In this document: positions 1 to 8,770 of the stretch, in pieces | Position numbering within the stretch: position 1 is the first letter of the stretch | How the letters are laid out: each line of letters starts with the position of its first letter | Assembly (NCBI GenBank): GCA_003230965.1 | Contig: QIHL01000064.1 | Location: 1-18,833, forward strand | Reading direction: 5' to 3' | From: Candidatus Magasanikiibacteriota bacterium | GTDB lineage: Bacteria; Patescibacteriota; Patescibacteriia; Magasanikbacterales; UBA922 | DNA length: 18,833 bases | Notes under the pieces: model-generated | The model's database searches: none | Seen by the model: the letters and a program-made list of their open reading frames with translations, nothing else | What the model was told of the DNA's origin: nothing | Made by a program: the position numbers and the translations under genes

Positions 1-19
1 TAATAATTAACTATTTCCC

Positions 20-48
20 TTGACGAATAGATAACAGTAATATATACT
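20..48 (+). promoter_or_regulatory. Sigma70-type promoter for tRNA-Glu (and probably tsaD)
   Basis: A -35 box TTGACG (20-25) and a -10 box TATACT (43-48) are separated by exactly 17 bases. Each differs from consensus at one position. The predicted transcription start, about seven bases after the -10 box, lies a few bases before the tRNA at 63, as expected for a tRNA promoter. There is no terminator hairpin between the tRNA and tsaD, so tsaD may be read from here too. Confidence 0.8.
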
Positions 49-62
49 TGTTTCGTTTTTAC

Positions 63-134
63 GGCGCCATCGTCTAGTGGCTAGGACACCAGGTTTTCAT
101 CCTGGGAACAGGGGTTCAATTCCCCTTGGCGCTA
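63..134 (+). tRNA. tRNA-Glu, anticodon UUC
   Basis: A full cloverleaf can be folded by hand. The acceptor stem is 63-69 with 127-133 and includes one G-U wobble at the first pair. The D stem is 72-75 with 84-87. The anticodon stem is 89-93 with 101-105, with a seven-base loop 94-100 carrying anticodon TTC at 96-98, which reads glutamate GAA/GAG. The T stem is 110-114 with 122-126, with loop TTCAATT. The discriminator base is A134. The 3' CCA is not encoded, so it must be added by a nucleotidyltransferase. Position 36 of the anticodon is C, so this tRNA is not itself a t6A substrate of the adjacent TsaD. Confidence 0.96.
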
Positions 135-176
135 CTCATAATCAACTCTTCCACTACTTGATAATATAAATTGTGT

Positions 177-1217
177 ATGCGCATACTTGGCATTGAATCA
201 TCATGTGATGACACTTCTGTCGCCTTAGTTGATTGCGATGACAACGGTTTTGTTGTACGTTCAGAAAAAACTTCAAGTCAAATTGAAATCCATAAAAAAT
301 ACGGAGGTGTTGTCCCAGAAATTGCAGGACGCAAGCATGCAGAACAAATTTTACCTGTGATTGAAGAGGTAATGAAAAATCAAGAAAAACCAGATGTAAT
401 CGCAGTTACCAGTGGTCCTGGACTCATGACCGGACTCATTGTTGGAACTGAAGCAGCAAAGGCTCTCTCATATCTTTGGGATATTCCGCTTATCGCAGTT
501 AATCATATTGAAGGACACATTCATTCTGTCTTTATTGGATCTAAATCAATCAATCATAATAGAATAAGAACAAACGAATTCCCAGCTCTTTGTCTTATTG
601 TTTCAGGCGGACATACTGAGCTGGTATTGATGAAAAATTATGGTGAATATAAATTGCTTGGGAAAACAAGGGACGATGCAGCTGGTGAAGTATTTGATAA
701 AGTCGGTAAACTTCTAGGATTCCAATATCCTGGTGGTCCAAAAATTTCTAAACTTGCTATTGATGGACAACCAAAAGCAATTGCATTCCCCCGTCCTATG
801 CTCAATAGTGATAACTATGACTTTAGTTTCTCTGGATTAAAAACCTCTGCACTGTATTGGTTGCGAGATAACCAATATGACAAAGATGATATTCCAGATA
901 TTTGTGCCAGCTTTGAACAAGCAATAGTTGACGTACTAGTTAAAAAAACACAAAAAGCAATGCATCAATATAATCCAAAGACGTGTATACTTGGTGGCGG
1001 AGTTTCAGCAAATAAAAAATTACGTGAGTCATTGCGCTCACTAGTTACAAAAAAAGATAAAGTACGTTTCCTCATTCCAGAACTTCTCTACACAATGGAC
1101 AACGGTGCAATGATTGCCGTTGCTGCATATCAGTATGCACTCAAAAAAAAGTTTACTGATTGGAAAAATGTAAAAGCCCAACCAAATTGGGAAGTGTATC
1201 AATCGTATCCATCATAA
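177..1217 (+). CDS. tsaD: tRNA N6-threonylcarbamoyladenosine (t6A37) transferase subunit TsaD
   Basis: TsaD is the Kae1/YgjD-type ASKHA-fold subunit that transfers the threonylcarbamoyl group to A37 of tRNAs reading ANN codons; in bacteria it acts with TsaB and TsaE. The 346-aa product has the usual length. Visible signatures are MRILGIESSCDDTS at the N-terminus, the metal-binding HIEGH (H110, H114), SGGHTEL (143-149), DDAAGEVFDKVGKLLG (166-181), GGGVSAN (273-279), and D308 in TMDNGAMIA, matching the family's third metal ligand. I chose the ATG at 177 over an in-frame TTG at 171. The protein then starts exactly at the conserved MRILGIESS, and the base before it is T like every other start here. 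No Shine-Dalgarno is visible. It lies downstream of tRNA-Glu with no terminator between them, and converges on dnaE with a 24-base gap and no hairpin. Confidence 0.96.
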   Translation: MRILGIESSCDDTSVALVDCDDNGFVVRSEKTSSQIEIHKKYGGVVPEIAGRKHAEQILPVIEEVMKNQEKPDVIAVTSGPGLMTGLIVGTEAAKALSYLWDIPLIAVNHIEGHIHSVFIGSKSINHNRIRTNEFPALCLIVSGGHTELVLMKNYGEYKLLGKTRDDAAGEVFDKVGKLLGFQYPGGPKISKLAIDGQPKAIAFPRPMLNSDNYDFSFSGLKTSALYWLRDNQYDKDDIPDICASFEQAIVDVLVKKTQKAMHQYNPKTCILGGGVSANKKLRESLRSLVTKKDKVRFLIPELLYTMDNGAMIAVAAYQYALKKKFTDWKNVKAQPNWEVYQSYPS

Positions 1218-1241
1218 AATAAATACTGCTACAAAATACAT

Positions 1242-4200
1242 TTAGTCGCGAATATCAATGTTCACGTCTCCAACGATTTCTTCAATTTCTTTTTTTACCT
1301 TATTATTCCATTCTATACTTGCGTTCGCGCGAATTTTTTTTGTACCAACTTTAATATACACATTGTATTCACCTGTACGATTAGCAAAAAACTGCTTAAG
1401 TGCATCAGTAGTTTGACCTAGATGTTCTTTGGTCATACTGATTACTACACTTTTCTCATCAAAAGCATTACCAACATACTCATGTAACGATGTACCAAAT
1501 GAAAATTCACTCGCTATTTGATCAGCTGTTTCTTTTGTTAGCAGTCGTACTTTTTCTACAAAAATTTTATTGTCACCCTGTTCTTTCGGTGTCTTTCCAA
1601 CAATTGAAACAATCTTACCTTCCAGCCACAAATCACGAGTATGTTCGTATGTCTTTGGAAATACCATCAAATCCATAGAACCTGTCGTATCCTGAATCGT
1701 AACAAATAACATAATAGATCCTTTTTTTGTAATTTTCTTTTTTACTTTATCTATAATACCACCAACCACAATCCATGCATTACGATCAAAGCCATCTACA
1801 TCAGATAACGGAATAAATTGTTTTGACATTCGCTGTTGAAACCACGCAAATGGATGATCAGATATATACAAACCCAATAATTGTTTTTCCCATACTAACT
1901 TTTCATCCATTGTTGCCTTGGGTGCTTGCTTCAACATCACTTTATCAGTCAACAAAATATCTGTACCAAGAAATAATGAACTTTGATTTGTATGTTGTTG
2001 TACACGATATTCACGAATAAACCCAAGAATATTTTCAATATTTTCGAGCAACAATCTGCGATCATATCCAAAGCAATCCAACGCACCTGCCTTTATAAAA
2101 CTTTCAATAGATTTTTTATTCAAATCTTTATCATCAATACGTGTTAATAAATCTTCTAAATCTTTATATTGCCCATTCGCTTTACGCTCTTCATAAACCA
2201 CCTCACAGATATGTGCACCAACATTTTTAATTGCAGTTAAACCAAACCTGATACGTCCAACCTCGTCTTGCTTTGATACCATGGCAAAATTTTTGAAACT
2301 TTCATTTACATCTGGTGGAAGAACTTTGATATTGATGCGACTGCACTCTCGTACAATCGCAGCAACTTTGTCTTCATCGTTTGATTCCGCTTGTAATACA
2401 CCGCTCATATATTGTACAGGATAATTCGCCTTCATGTATGCAGTCTGGTACGCAACAATACCATAGCTTGCAGCGTGTGCTTTTCCAAATCCGTATGCTG
2501 CAAATGGTTCAATATATTCCCACAACTGATGAATTTTTATCTCGGATAATTTGCTATGTTCTTTACATCCATCAAAAAACTTTTTCTTTTGTTTTTCCAT
2601 TTCTTCAGGAATTTTCTTTCCCATTGCTTTACGAAATTTATCTGCCTCTTTCCAATCGTACCCTGCAAGTTCAATAGCAGTAAACAATACATCATCTTGA
2701 TAAACAAGTAACCCAAATGATGCTTGCAAATATTTCTCCATTCGTGGATCAAGATACTCAATCAATTCTGGATGATGTTTTCGTTTAATATATTGAGGAA
2801 TGACATCCATCGGTCCTGGACGATACAGAGCAACTATAACCATAACATCATTTATTGTTGTTGGTTTTAATTCTTTGAGCCAGCGAGTCATGCCTGATCC
2901 GCTGAGTTGAAATGTCCCCATTGTTTCTCCTCTAGCTAACATTTCAAATGTTTTTTTATCATCAAGCGGAATAGAATAAATATCAATTTTTTCTCCAGTA
3001 GTTTTTTCAACAATCTTAACAGCCTTCCCCAGAATGGACAAATTACGAATTCCTAAAAAGTCCATCTTGAGGACTCCTGCTGCTTCCACTGCATGCATTT
3101 CATATTGTGTTACCAACCGCTCACCACCAGTTTCTCGCTGAATCGGTGTATAGTCAGTCAGCGACGTTGGCGATATAACCACGCCAGCCGCATGTATAGA
3201 TGTATGGCGTGCACACCCTTCCACTTTTTGTGCCAAATCAAGTAAACGTTTGACATCAGCATTCGTATCATAGAGTTTTCTCAAATCTGGTTCTTCACGA
3301 AGTGCACGCGCAATCGTCATCGGAAATCCTTGTGCTCCAGGTGGAATCAATTTTGCGAGTTGATCACAAAAACTGTATGAAAATCCTAATGCACGACCGA
3401 CATCACGTACACTGGCACGTGCGGCCATCGTCCCAAAGGTGATAATCTGTGCAACTTTATCATCACCATATTTTTCTGTCACATACTGAATCATTTGATC
3501 ACGTTTATCATCGGCAAAATCTGTATCAATATCTGGAGGACTCGGACGAAACGGATTCAAAAAACGTTCAAACGGCAATTTGAACCGAATTGGATCTACT
3601 GTCGTAATTCCAATAATATAGGAAACAACTGATCCTGCCGCTGATCCACGCGTTGTCTGCATTATATCGTGACTCTTGGCATAGGAGACATAATCGGCAA
3701 CACACAAAAAATAAGGATCATATCCTTTTGTCCCAATAATCCCAAGTTCGTACTCAATACGATCACGAATTTCTTTTGTTACTTCTGGATACATCTCTGG
3801 GAGTTTTTCCTCTACTTTGTCACGAAGTACATCAAGAGCAGTTTTATCTGGAGGTAAATCAACAGGTGCAAAATGCCACGCATCTAACGGTATTTCAATA
3901 TTTACTCTGTCAGCAATCTTACTCGTATTTTCAATTGCCTCTGGCACATGACGAAAACGAGAAGCAATATCTGCACCTGTATTAAACGACCGATCAACAT
4001 GACGAAAATCTTCTCTATCAGATTGATCTACTTTCCATCCTTCACCAATACAACGCAACGTATCCTGAGCCTCAGTATCTTCATGATTCAAATAATGCAC
4101 ATCACGTGTAACTACAAGTGGAATATTCAATTCTTTGCTCACTTCAATCAATTGTGTATTTATGTTCAATTGTCCTTCAACTGCTGGATGATCTTCAAGT

Positions 4201-4721
4201 TCAAGATAAAAATAGTCAGAACCAAATAAATCATTATAGTATTTTGCTTTTATTTTGGCTTCTTCTTTTTTTCCTTGCAATAATAGCTGAGGGATCTCGC
4301 CGTTAATTGAACCAGAAAGTGCTATAATACCAGTATGATATTGTAAAAGAAGTTCGTTATCAATTCGTGGTTTATTTTGAAAAAATCCTTCAAGGTGTCC
4401 AAGCGATGATAATACCATAAGGTTATGGTATCCTTCATAATTTTCTGCAAGCAAAATTAGACGGTACATTTTTTTGTCCACTTCTGGATCTTTATCATGA
4501 CGACTTCGTGGAGCAATATATGCCTCAAATCCAATAATTGGCTTTATCCCTATGTCAAGACAAGTACGGTAAAATTCAATTGCCCCATACATTGATCCAT
4601 AGTCAGTCAATGCCAGTGCATCAAATCCCCTCTTCTTGGCTGCTTTGACCAACGGTTTAATCTGTGGCAAACCATTCAAAAGCGAGTAATGTGAATGGAC
4701 ATGTAGGTGCGTGAAACTCAT
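1242..4721 (-). CDS. dnaE: DNA polymerase III alpha subunit (DnaE-type)
   Basis: This is the replicative polymerase subunit, 1159 aa, normal for DnaE. The order is: PHP domain (about 1-215), C-family polymerase core, HhH region (about 828-888), and OB fold (about 982-1062). Catalytic aspartates are D397 and D399 in PDIDTD, and D554 in MDFLG. An internal QSSLF (913-917) fits the beta-clamp-binding QxxLF motif. LLGLYISDHP (948-957) is also typical. In the PHP domain, H7, H9, E66, D207 and H209 remain, but three usual metal ligands look replaced: Y41 in TDYG (normally His), R87 before LILLAEN (normally His), and S138 in SGSINGE (normally Cys). PHP exonuclease activity is therefore doubtful. The ATG at 4721 gives the canonical HLHVHSHYSLLNG start. 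No Shine-Dalgarno is visible. It is transcribed away from the small membrane-protein gene and converges on tsaD. Confidence 0.97.
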   Translation of the reverse strand: MSFTHLHVHSHYSLLNGLPQIKPLVKAAKKRGFDALALTDYGSMYGAIEFYRTCLDIGIKPIIGFEAYIAPRSRHDKDPEVDKKMYRLILLAENYEGYHNLMVLSSLGHLEGFFQNKPRIDNELLLQYHTGIIALSGSINGEIPQLLLQGKKEEAKIKAKYYNDLFGSDYFYLELEDHPAVEGQLNINTQLIEVSKELNIPLVVTRDVHYLNHEDTEAQDTLRCIGEGWKVDQSDREDFRHVDRSFNTGADIASRFRHVPEAIENTSKIADRVNIEIPLDAWHFAPVDLPPDKTALDVLRDKVEEKLPEMYPEVTKEIRDRIEYELGIIGTKGYDPYFLCVADYVSYAKSHDIMQTTRGSAAGSVVSYIIGITTVDPIRFKLPFERFLNPFRPSPPDIDTDFADDKRDQMIQYVTEKYGDDKVAQIITFGTMAARASVRDVGRALGFSYSFCDQLAKLIPPGAQGFPMTIARALREEPDLRKLYDTNADVKRLLDLAQKVEGCARHTSIHAAGVVISPTSLTDYTPIQRETGGERLVTQYEMHAVEAAGVLKMDFLGIRNLSILGKAVKIVEKTTGEKIDIYSIPLDDKKTFEMLARGETMGTFQLSGSGMTRWLKELKPTTINDVMVIVALYRPGPMDVIPQYIKRKHHPELIEYLDPRMEKYLQASFGLLVYQDDVLFTAIELAGYDWKEADKFRKAMGKKIPEEMEKQKKKFFDGCKEHSKLSEIKIHQLWEYIEPFAAYGFGKAHAASYGIVAYQTAYMKANYPVQYMSGVLQAESNDEDKVAAIVRECSRINIKVLPPDVNESFKNFAMVSKQDEVGRIRFGLTAIKNVGAHICEVVYEERKANGQYKDLEDLLTRIDDKDLNKKSIESFIKAGALDCFGYDRRLLLENIENILGFIREYRVQQHTNQSSLFLGTDILLTDKVMLKQAPKATMDEKLVWEKQLLGLYISDHPFAWFQQRMSKQFIPLSDVDGFDRNAWIVVGGIIDKVKKKITKKGSIMLFVTIQDTTGSMDLMVFPKTYEHTRDLWLEGKIVSIVGKTPKEQGDNKIFVEKVRLLTKETADQIASEFSFGTSLHEYVGNAFDEKSVVISMTKEHLGQTTDALKQFFANRTGEYNVYIKVGTKKIRANASIEWNNKVKKEIEEIVGDVNIDIRD

Positions 4722-4730
4722 AGTATATTT

Positions 4731-4759
4731 ATGGTATCGCGGATTTACATTTTTGTCTA
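4731..4759 (-). promoter_or_regulatory. Possible dnaE promoter, almost leaderless
   Basis: On the minus strand, TAGACA (4759-4754) lies 17 bases before TACCAT (4736-4731). The -35 is 5/6 and the -10 is 4/6 to consensus. The implied start near 4724 would give a leader of only a few bases before the ATG at 4721. A second -10-like TATACT (4727-4722) directly abuts the ATG but has no -35 partner and would start inside the gene. Read-through from upstream is the alternative. Confidence 0.3.
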
Positions 4760-4776
4760 GTAAAATTTGCCAAACG

Positions 4777-4804
4777 AAAACGCCGTTTTGTAACAGCGTT
4801 TTTT
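4777..4804. terminator. Hairpin with T-tract between the small membrane-protein gene and dnaE
   Basis: AAAACGC (4777-4783) pairs with GCGTTTT (4796-4802) around a 12-base loop. The T-tract is stronger on the plus strand, though no plus gene leads into it. On the minus strand the stem ends in TTTT followed by CGTTT, just after the stop of the gene at 4822-5157. It probably acts as a weak terminator or attenuator for that gene, separating it from dnaE. The long loop lowers certainty. Confidence 0.45.
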
Positions 4805-4821
4805 ATTTTATATGTAAATAA

Positions 4822-5157
4822 TTATTTTTTCTTTCTCGTTATTTTTTTCTTCATAGCTGAATCATCAATTCGCTTGTCCAATTTTTTGGATAACTTCCCA
4901 ACAACAAACTTTTCTACAATTGTATTCATCAGTGAACTTACCACACCAATCTTACCAGACACATGATCAACTTTGTCGCGAATAAATTCAACTGCATCTG
5001 CAATCAATTCTAACTTATTTGTTAAATTTTCAATAATATCATTAGCGTTTTTCAAAACCCGTGCAGCTTGATATAACAGCCAACACAGAAAAATTGTAAA
5101 CCACAAAATACTCAACGCCAAAACAATATATAAAAGATCTTGAGGTGTAGTAAACAT
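4822..5157 (-). CDS. Small membrane-anchored helical protein, function unknown (DUF948-like architecture)
   Basis: The 111-aa protein has one N-terminal hydrophobic segment (about 7-29, rich in I, L, F and W). A polar, probably amphipathic or coiled-coil stretch follows (about 35-85, for example NANDIIENLTNKLELIADAV). The tail is very basic and ends KKKITRKKK. This resembles small DUF948-type proteins, but no diagnostic motif is present and no function can be assigned. It is the only gene in the window with a recognisable Shine-Dalgarno: AGAGG at 5173-5169, 11 bases before the ATG at 5157. It has its own strong promoter (5226-5254) and a structured leader, so it is regulated separately from pheT upstream. 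Start choice is supported by the SD and promoter. A hairpin (4777-4804) follows the stop. Confidence 0.8.
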   Translation of the reverse strand: MFTTPQDLLYIVLALSILWFTIFLCWLLYQAARVLKNANDIIENLTNKLELIADAVEFIRDKVDHVSGKIGVVSSLMNTIVEKFVVGKLSKKLDKRIDDSAMKKKITRKKK

Positions 5158-5161
5158 ATAA

Positions 5162-5206
5162 GTTGATGCCTCTATTCATCAACGCGAAGTGACAGGCATT
5201 GATGAG
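5162..5206 (-). promoter_or_regulatory. Leader with mutually exclusive stem options around the Shine-Dalgarno
   Basis: Read on the minus strand, three segments can pair in alternative ways. Segment A is CATCAATGCC (5204-5195), B is GTTGATGA (5183-5176), and C is GGCATCAAC (5170-5162). B with C forms a perfect 7-bp stem (GTTGATG/CATCAAC) whose 8-base loop holds the SD AGAGG. A with B forms a 7-bp stem TCATCAA/TTGATGA. A with C pairs ATGCC/GGCAT and would bury the GG of the SD. The pairings are seen directly; a regulatory switch is only inferred. Confidence 0.4.
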
Positions 5207-5225
5207 ATTAAGTAAGTATGTACGT

Positions 5226-5254
5226 AGTATAGCACAGTAAAAAAAAGATGTGAA
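5226..5254 (-). promoter_or_regulatory. Promoter of the small membrane-protein gene (extended -10)
   Basis: On the minus strand, TTCACA (5254-5249, 5/6 to the -35 consensus) is 17 bases upstream of TATACT (5231-5226, 5/6). The -10 is preceded by TGC, an extended -10 element. The predicted start near 5219 gives a leader of about 60 bases that contains the foldable segments at 5162-5206. The promoter lies between the pheT stop and the small gene. Confidence 0.7.
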
Positions 5255-5262
5255 ATGTTTAG

Positions 5263-7722
5263 TTATACTCGCACTCTAGCTTTGAATTTTTTCTCTAAAA
5301 TTTTTATAACCTTACTATGAATTTTTTGTGCATCTTCTGATGTCAACGTTTTGTCTTGCGCACGGTAAACAATATGATATGCCATGCTCTTCTTTTGTTT
5401 TGGCACAGCCTTACCTTCATATACATCAAATAATACAACCGACTCAACCAGAGAATCAACATTTTCAATAGCCAAAACAATATCTGCGTGATGTACACTC
5501 AAATCAACAATAAATGCAACATCACGCTCAACAGCTGGAAACGATGGCACAGATCTGTAGCAACTATTATCAGAGATATGATTGACCAATATATTTAAAT
5601 TTATTTCAGCAACAGCAGTTCGGTATGGAATACCAAGTACTTTTTGTGTTGCTGGATGAATTTCTGCAATATATCCAATGCAAACATCTCCCACCATAAT
5701 ATTCGCATATCTCCCTGCATGAAAAAATGATATATCTGGAACACCAACATCTTTTACAAAAACTGATATACTAAGTTGCTTACAGAGTGTTATACATACA
5801 TGCGATACATCATAGAACGGAACATCTACATCTTTTGTTGCGCTCACAATAGCCAAATGAGTATCTTGTCTTGGAAGACACACACCGCCATCGTCGCGCG
5901 CCAATTCACCACTTTGTTCAGTCAAAAAAACTTTGCCAATTTCAAATAGACGAACTACTTCAAATCTATGACTATTTTTTTCAACATTCTCAAGTAAATT
6001 AGGCATCAATTGGCGACGTAACAATTTACGATCTTTTGCAATTGGATTATCAAGCTCAATATGTTTGCTTGTATCAATGCCAATTTGTTGAAGCCACTCT
6101 GGAGATTCAAACGAATAGTTATATACTTCAGTGTAGGCATATTCATACGCGAGCATAATCTTTGCTCGTCGTTGCAATTCTCGTAACGTGTTATCAATCG
6201 GAGGAGCAATAGAGGCCACAGGCAAACTCATTCCAATAATATCATACCCATACATACGTGCCACTTCTTCTACAATATCTTCTGGAATTGAAATATCTTT
6301 TGTCGCGCGCCAACTCGGAACATCTACATAAAGAATATCTTTTTTTTCTTTCACACCAAAACCTAAACGATGAAGAATATCCAAAATGACTTTTATATCA
6401 ACATGAACTCCAATCTTTGATGCAAGAAAATCAAGAGGTACAACAATTTGTTTTGGTATTTGTTGCTTTTGTTTTACATCAACAATATCACTCACAACAT
6501 GCGCATTCGGACACAATTGCAGTGTTAATTCAACAGCACGTTTCAATGCAAGCTCTGTATTTACTGAATCCAAACTTTTTTCAAATCGTGTTGACGAATC
6601 TGTGCGAATACCAAGAGCGACCGCTGTCTTTCTTACGCTAATCGGATTAAAATTAGCAGATTCAAAAATAATCGTTTTTGTTTTATTTGAAATCTCACTA
6701 TTTTTTCCACCCATAATACCTGCAATCGCTACTGCTTTTTTGCCATCTCCAATCACAAACATGTCTGAAGTCAATATATATTTCTTGCCATTCAATAAAG
6801 TAAACTTTTCCCCTTTCTTTGCTTTTCGTATAATAATCTGTACATCTTTATCCACTGTTAATTGTGCTTTATCAAATGCATGCATTGGCTGTCCAATTTC
6901 CATCATCACAAAATTAGTAATATCCACAATATTATTTATAGGAGATAAACCTACTGCAAACAATCGTTGTCTCAGCCATGTCGGAGATTGCTCTACAACA
7001 ATACCATCAATTATAACTCCCATATACCGACGACAGAATTCTGTATCTTGAACATCTACATGAAGCTGTTGTTTGTCAACACTAACCTGAGGAATAGATG
7101 CAGGATGGTATTGTTTAAGCGGTTGTTTATACAGAGCGGAAATCTCCCGTGCTATTCCGTACTGCCCCCATAAATCTGGACGATGTGTCATTGATTTATT
7201 ATCAACATCAAAAATCGTATCATCTAATCCTAATGCCTCACCAATGTTCATTCCTGCTGGTGCATCAATATCTCCAAGATCAATAATTTCTCGTTCATCT
7301 TCTGTGGGATAGTAATCCTCTAACCCGACTTCTGATGACGCACAAATCATTCCATAAGAATCAACTCCACGAATTTTTATTTTTTCAAGAATTGTCGGCT
7401 GTCCTTCTCCATGCCATTTCACAGATGAACCAACTTTGGCAATTACTACTTTCTGTCCTTCCTGCAAATTTGATCCACCACATACAATCTGTACGATTTC
7501 TGATTCACCTATATCTATGCCACATACACGAAGTCTATTTGCATTCTCATGTGGCAAAACTGTTTGAATCACGCCGACGACAATGTTATAAAATTCTTTT
7601 ACCTGTTCTTGTACCCCTTCAATTTCCACTGTATGCATTGTTAGACAATCAGCAAGTTGCGATGCAGAAACATTGTCTGGCAAGGAAACGAAATCGTGTA
7701 ACCATTTTTTAGAAATCAACAT
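5263..7722 (-). CDS. pheT: Phenylalanyl-tRNA synthetase beta subunit
   Basis: This is the beta chain of the (alpha-beta)2 enzyme that charges tRNA-Phe. It carries the editing region and much of the tRNA contact surface. The 819 aa match the long bacterial form. The N-terminus MLISKKWLHDFVSLP is typical. An EMAP-II-like tRNA-binding domain spans about 43-150 (NIVVGVIQTVLPHENANRL), followed by the B3/B4 editing module, B5, and a catalytic-like core. The C-terminal FDX-ACB anticodon-binding domain spans about 722-819 (YRSVPSFPAVERDVAFIVD). The start at 7722 lies one base after the pheS stop (TAA-T-ATG), which implies translational coupling. There is no Shine-Dalgarno. The gene ends 5263, followed by the promoter of the next gene rather than a clear terminator; a run of T lies downstream but has no stem. 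Confidence 0.97.
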   Translation of the reverse strand: MLISKKWLHDFVSLPDNVSASQLADCLTMHTVEIEGVQEQVKEFYNIVVGVIQTVLPHENANRLRVCGIDIGESEIVQIVCGGSNLQEGQKVVIAKVGSSVKWHGEGQPTILEKIKIRGVDSYGMICASSEVGLEDYYPTEDEREIIDLGDIDAPAGMNIGEALGLDDTIFDVDNKSMTHRPDLWGQYGIAREISALYKQPLKQYHPASIPQVSVDKQQLHVDVQDTEFCRRYMGVIIDGIVVEQSPTWLRQRLFAVGLSPINNIVDITNFVMMEIGQPMHAFDKAQLTVDKDVQIIIRKAKKGEKFTLLNGKKYILTSDMFVIGDGKKAVAIAGIMGGKNSEISNKTKTIIFESANFNPISVRKTAVALGIRTDSSTRFEKSLDSVNTELALKRAVELTLQLCPNAHVVSDIVDVKQKQQIPKQIVVPLDFLASKIGVHVDIKVILDILHRLGFGVKEKKDILYVDVPSWRATKDISIPEDIVEEVARMYGYDIIGMSLPVASIAPPIDNTLRELQRRAKIMLAYEYAYTEVYNYSFESPEWLQQIGIDTSKHIELDNPIAKDRKLLRRQLMPNLLENVEKNSHRFEVVRLFEIGKVFLTEQSGELARDDGGVCLPRQDTHLAIVSATKDVDVPFYDVSHVCITLCKQLSISVFVKDVGVPDISFFHAGRYANIMVGDVCIGYIAEIHPATQKVLGIPYRTAVAEINLNILVNHISDNSCYRSVPSFPAVERDVAFIVDLSVHHADIVLAIENVDSLVESVVLFDVYEGKAVPKQKKSMAYHIVYRAQDKTLTSEDAQKIHSKVIKILEKKFKARVRV

Positions 7723-7723
7723 A

Positions 7724-8737
7724 TTAAAACTGTTTCAAAAATCTTAAATCACAACTCATGAGAAAACGAATATCTTCTATACCATATTTAAGCAACACCA
7801 ACCTATCCAATCCCATACCAAACGCCAAACCATTCCATTTATGCGAATCATAGCCAGCCGCTTTCAAAACATTTGGGTGCATCAAACCACAGCCAAGCAT
7901 CTCCATCCATTTTTCATTTTTATTTGTATCTACATATTTTATATCTAGTTCAAAACCTGGCTCTACAAATGGAAAATAACTTGGACGCAAACGTACCTCT
8001 ATATTTCGTTTATACAACGCATGCAACAATTCTTTAATCACACCAACTAAATTAGCAATCGTAATATGTCTATCAACCATCAAGGCTTCAAATTGATAAA
8101 ATGTATGTTCATGTGTGGCATCGGTAGCTTCATTACGAAATGTTCTGCCCGGATATGCTGCACGAATTGGTTTTGTTCCATTTTCATTATATTTGTGCAT
8201 CAAACGAACTTGCATATTTGACACATGCGAACGCATTGTCCAATCTGGATGATTTTTGATATAAAATGTATCTTGTGTATCACGAGCAGGATGATACGAT
8301 GGAATATTCAACGTATCAAAAACGTAGTAATCACTTTCAAGCTCTGGTCCATCTTCAACAATAAAACCCATTGATGACATAACATCCTCTAATTGCCAAC
8401 GCACTTGCGTTCGCGGATGAATATGTCCACGCTCTTTTACTGGCAACTTTGGTTGTGTTACGTCTATATGTTCTTTTGCAATCTGTGCAGATAATTCTAC
8501 TTTATTCAATTCCGCTTTTTTACTATCATACGCTTTTTCCATTTTCATTTTCATATCATTCAATGCTTTGCCATATAATTTCCGTTCATCTTTAGATAAA
8601 TCTTTCAGCCCTTGCATAAGTTTACTAAAACTACCTGACTTGCGTGCAAAGTAGGTTTGATAAACTGCCTCAAGCTCATCACGGGTCTGTACTTGTATAA
8701 TTTCTTTTTCAAATTTGTGTTGAATAGTATTCTGCAT
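7724..8737 (-). CDS. pheS: Phenylalanyl-tRNA synthetase alpha subunit
   Basis: This is the catalytic class II aminoacyl-tRNA synthetase chain for Phe, 337 aa as usual. An N-terminal helical/coiled-coil arm (about 1-85) is followed by the core: QVRWQLEDVMSSMGFIVEDGPE (motif 1 region), GRTFRNEATDATHEHTFYQFE (about 197-217, motif 2), LGCGLMHPNV (281-290), and FGMGLDRLVLL (307-316, motif 3). The C-terminus DLRFLKQF is the family ending. Phe-pocket residues lie within RPSYFPFVEPGFEL (251-264). The gene lies 33 bases after rseP and one base before pheT, in one probable rseP-pheS-pheT transcript. I see no T-box or leader-peptide attenuator upstream; the gap is too short. The ATG at 8737 has no Shine-Dalgarno but has T at -1. 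Confidence 0.97.
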   Translation of the reverse strand: MQNTIQHKFEKEIIQVQTRDELEAVYQTYFARKSGSFSKLMQGLKDLSKDERKLYGKALNDMKMKMEKAYDSKKAELNKVELSAQIAKEHIDVTQPKLPVKERGHIHPRTQVRWQLEDVMSSMGFIVEDGPELESDYYVFDTLNIPSYHPARDTQDTFYIKNHPDWTMRSHVSNMQVRLMHKYNENGTKPIRAAYPGRTFRNEATDATHEHTFYQFEALMVDRHITIANLVGVIKELLHALYKRNIEVRLRPSYFPFVEPGFELDIKYVDTNKNEKWMEMLGCGLMHPNVLKAAGYDSHKWNGLAFGMGLDRLVLLKYGIEDIRFLMSCDLRFLKQF

Positions 8738-8770
8738 ATAAAAAACAACTTTTACAAAAATCTAGTTATA

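Noticed and set aside
1218..1241. Terminator between convergent tsaD and dnaE
   Set aside because: The 24-base gap has no stem-loop with a T-tract; nothing supports a terminator here.
5241..5262. Terminator after pheT from the run of T on the minus strand
   Set aside because: There is an eight-T run but no preceding stem, so it is not an intrinsic terminator; the bases form the spacer and -35 area of the next promoter.
6602..7051. Plus-strand open frame of 149 codons inside pheT
   Set aside because: It lies wholly opposite a full-length, motif-complete pheT and shows no domain or start context. Similar antisense frames in dnaE, the mutases and clpC were dropped for the same reason.
8738..8770. 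T-box or attenuator upstream of pheS
   Set aside because: The gap to rseP is only 33 bases with no specifier hairpin or terminator, too short for a T-box.
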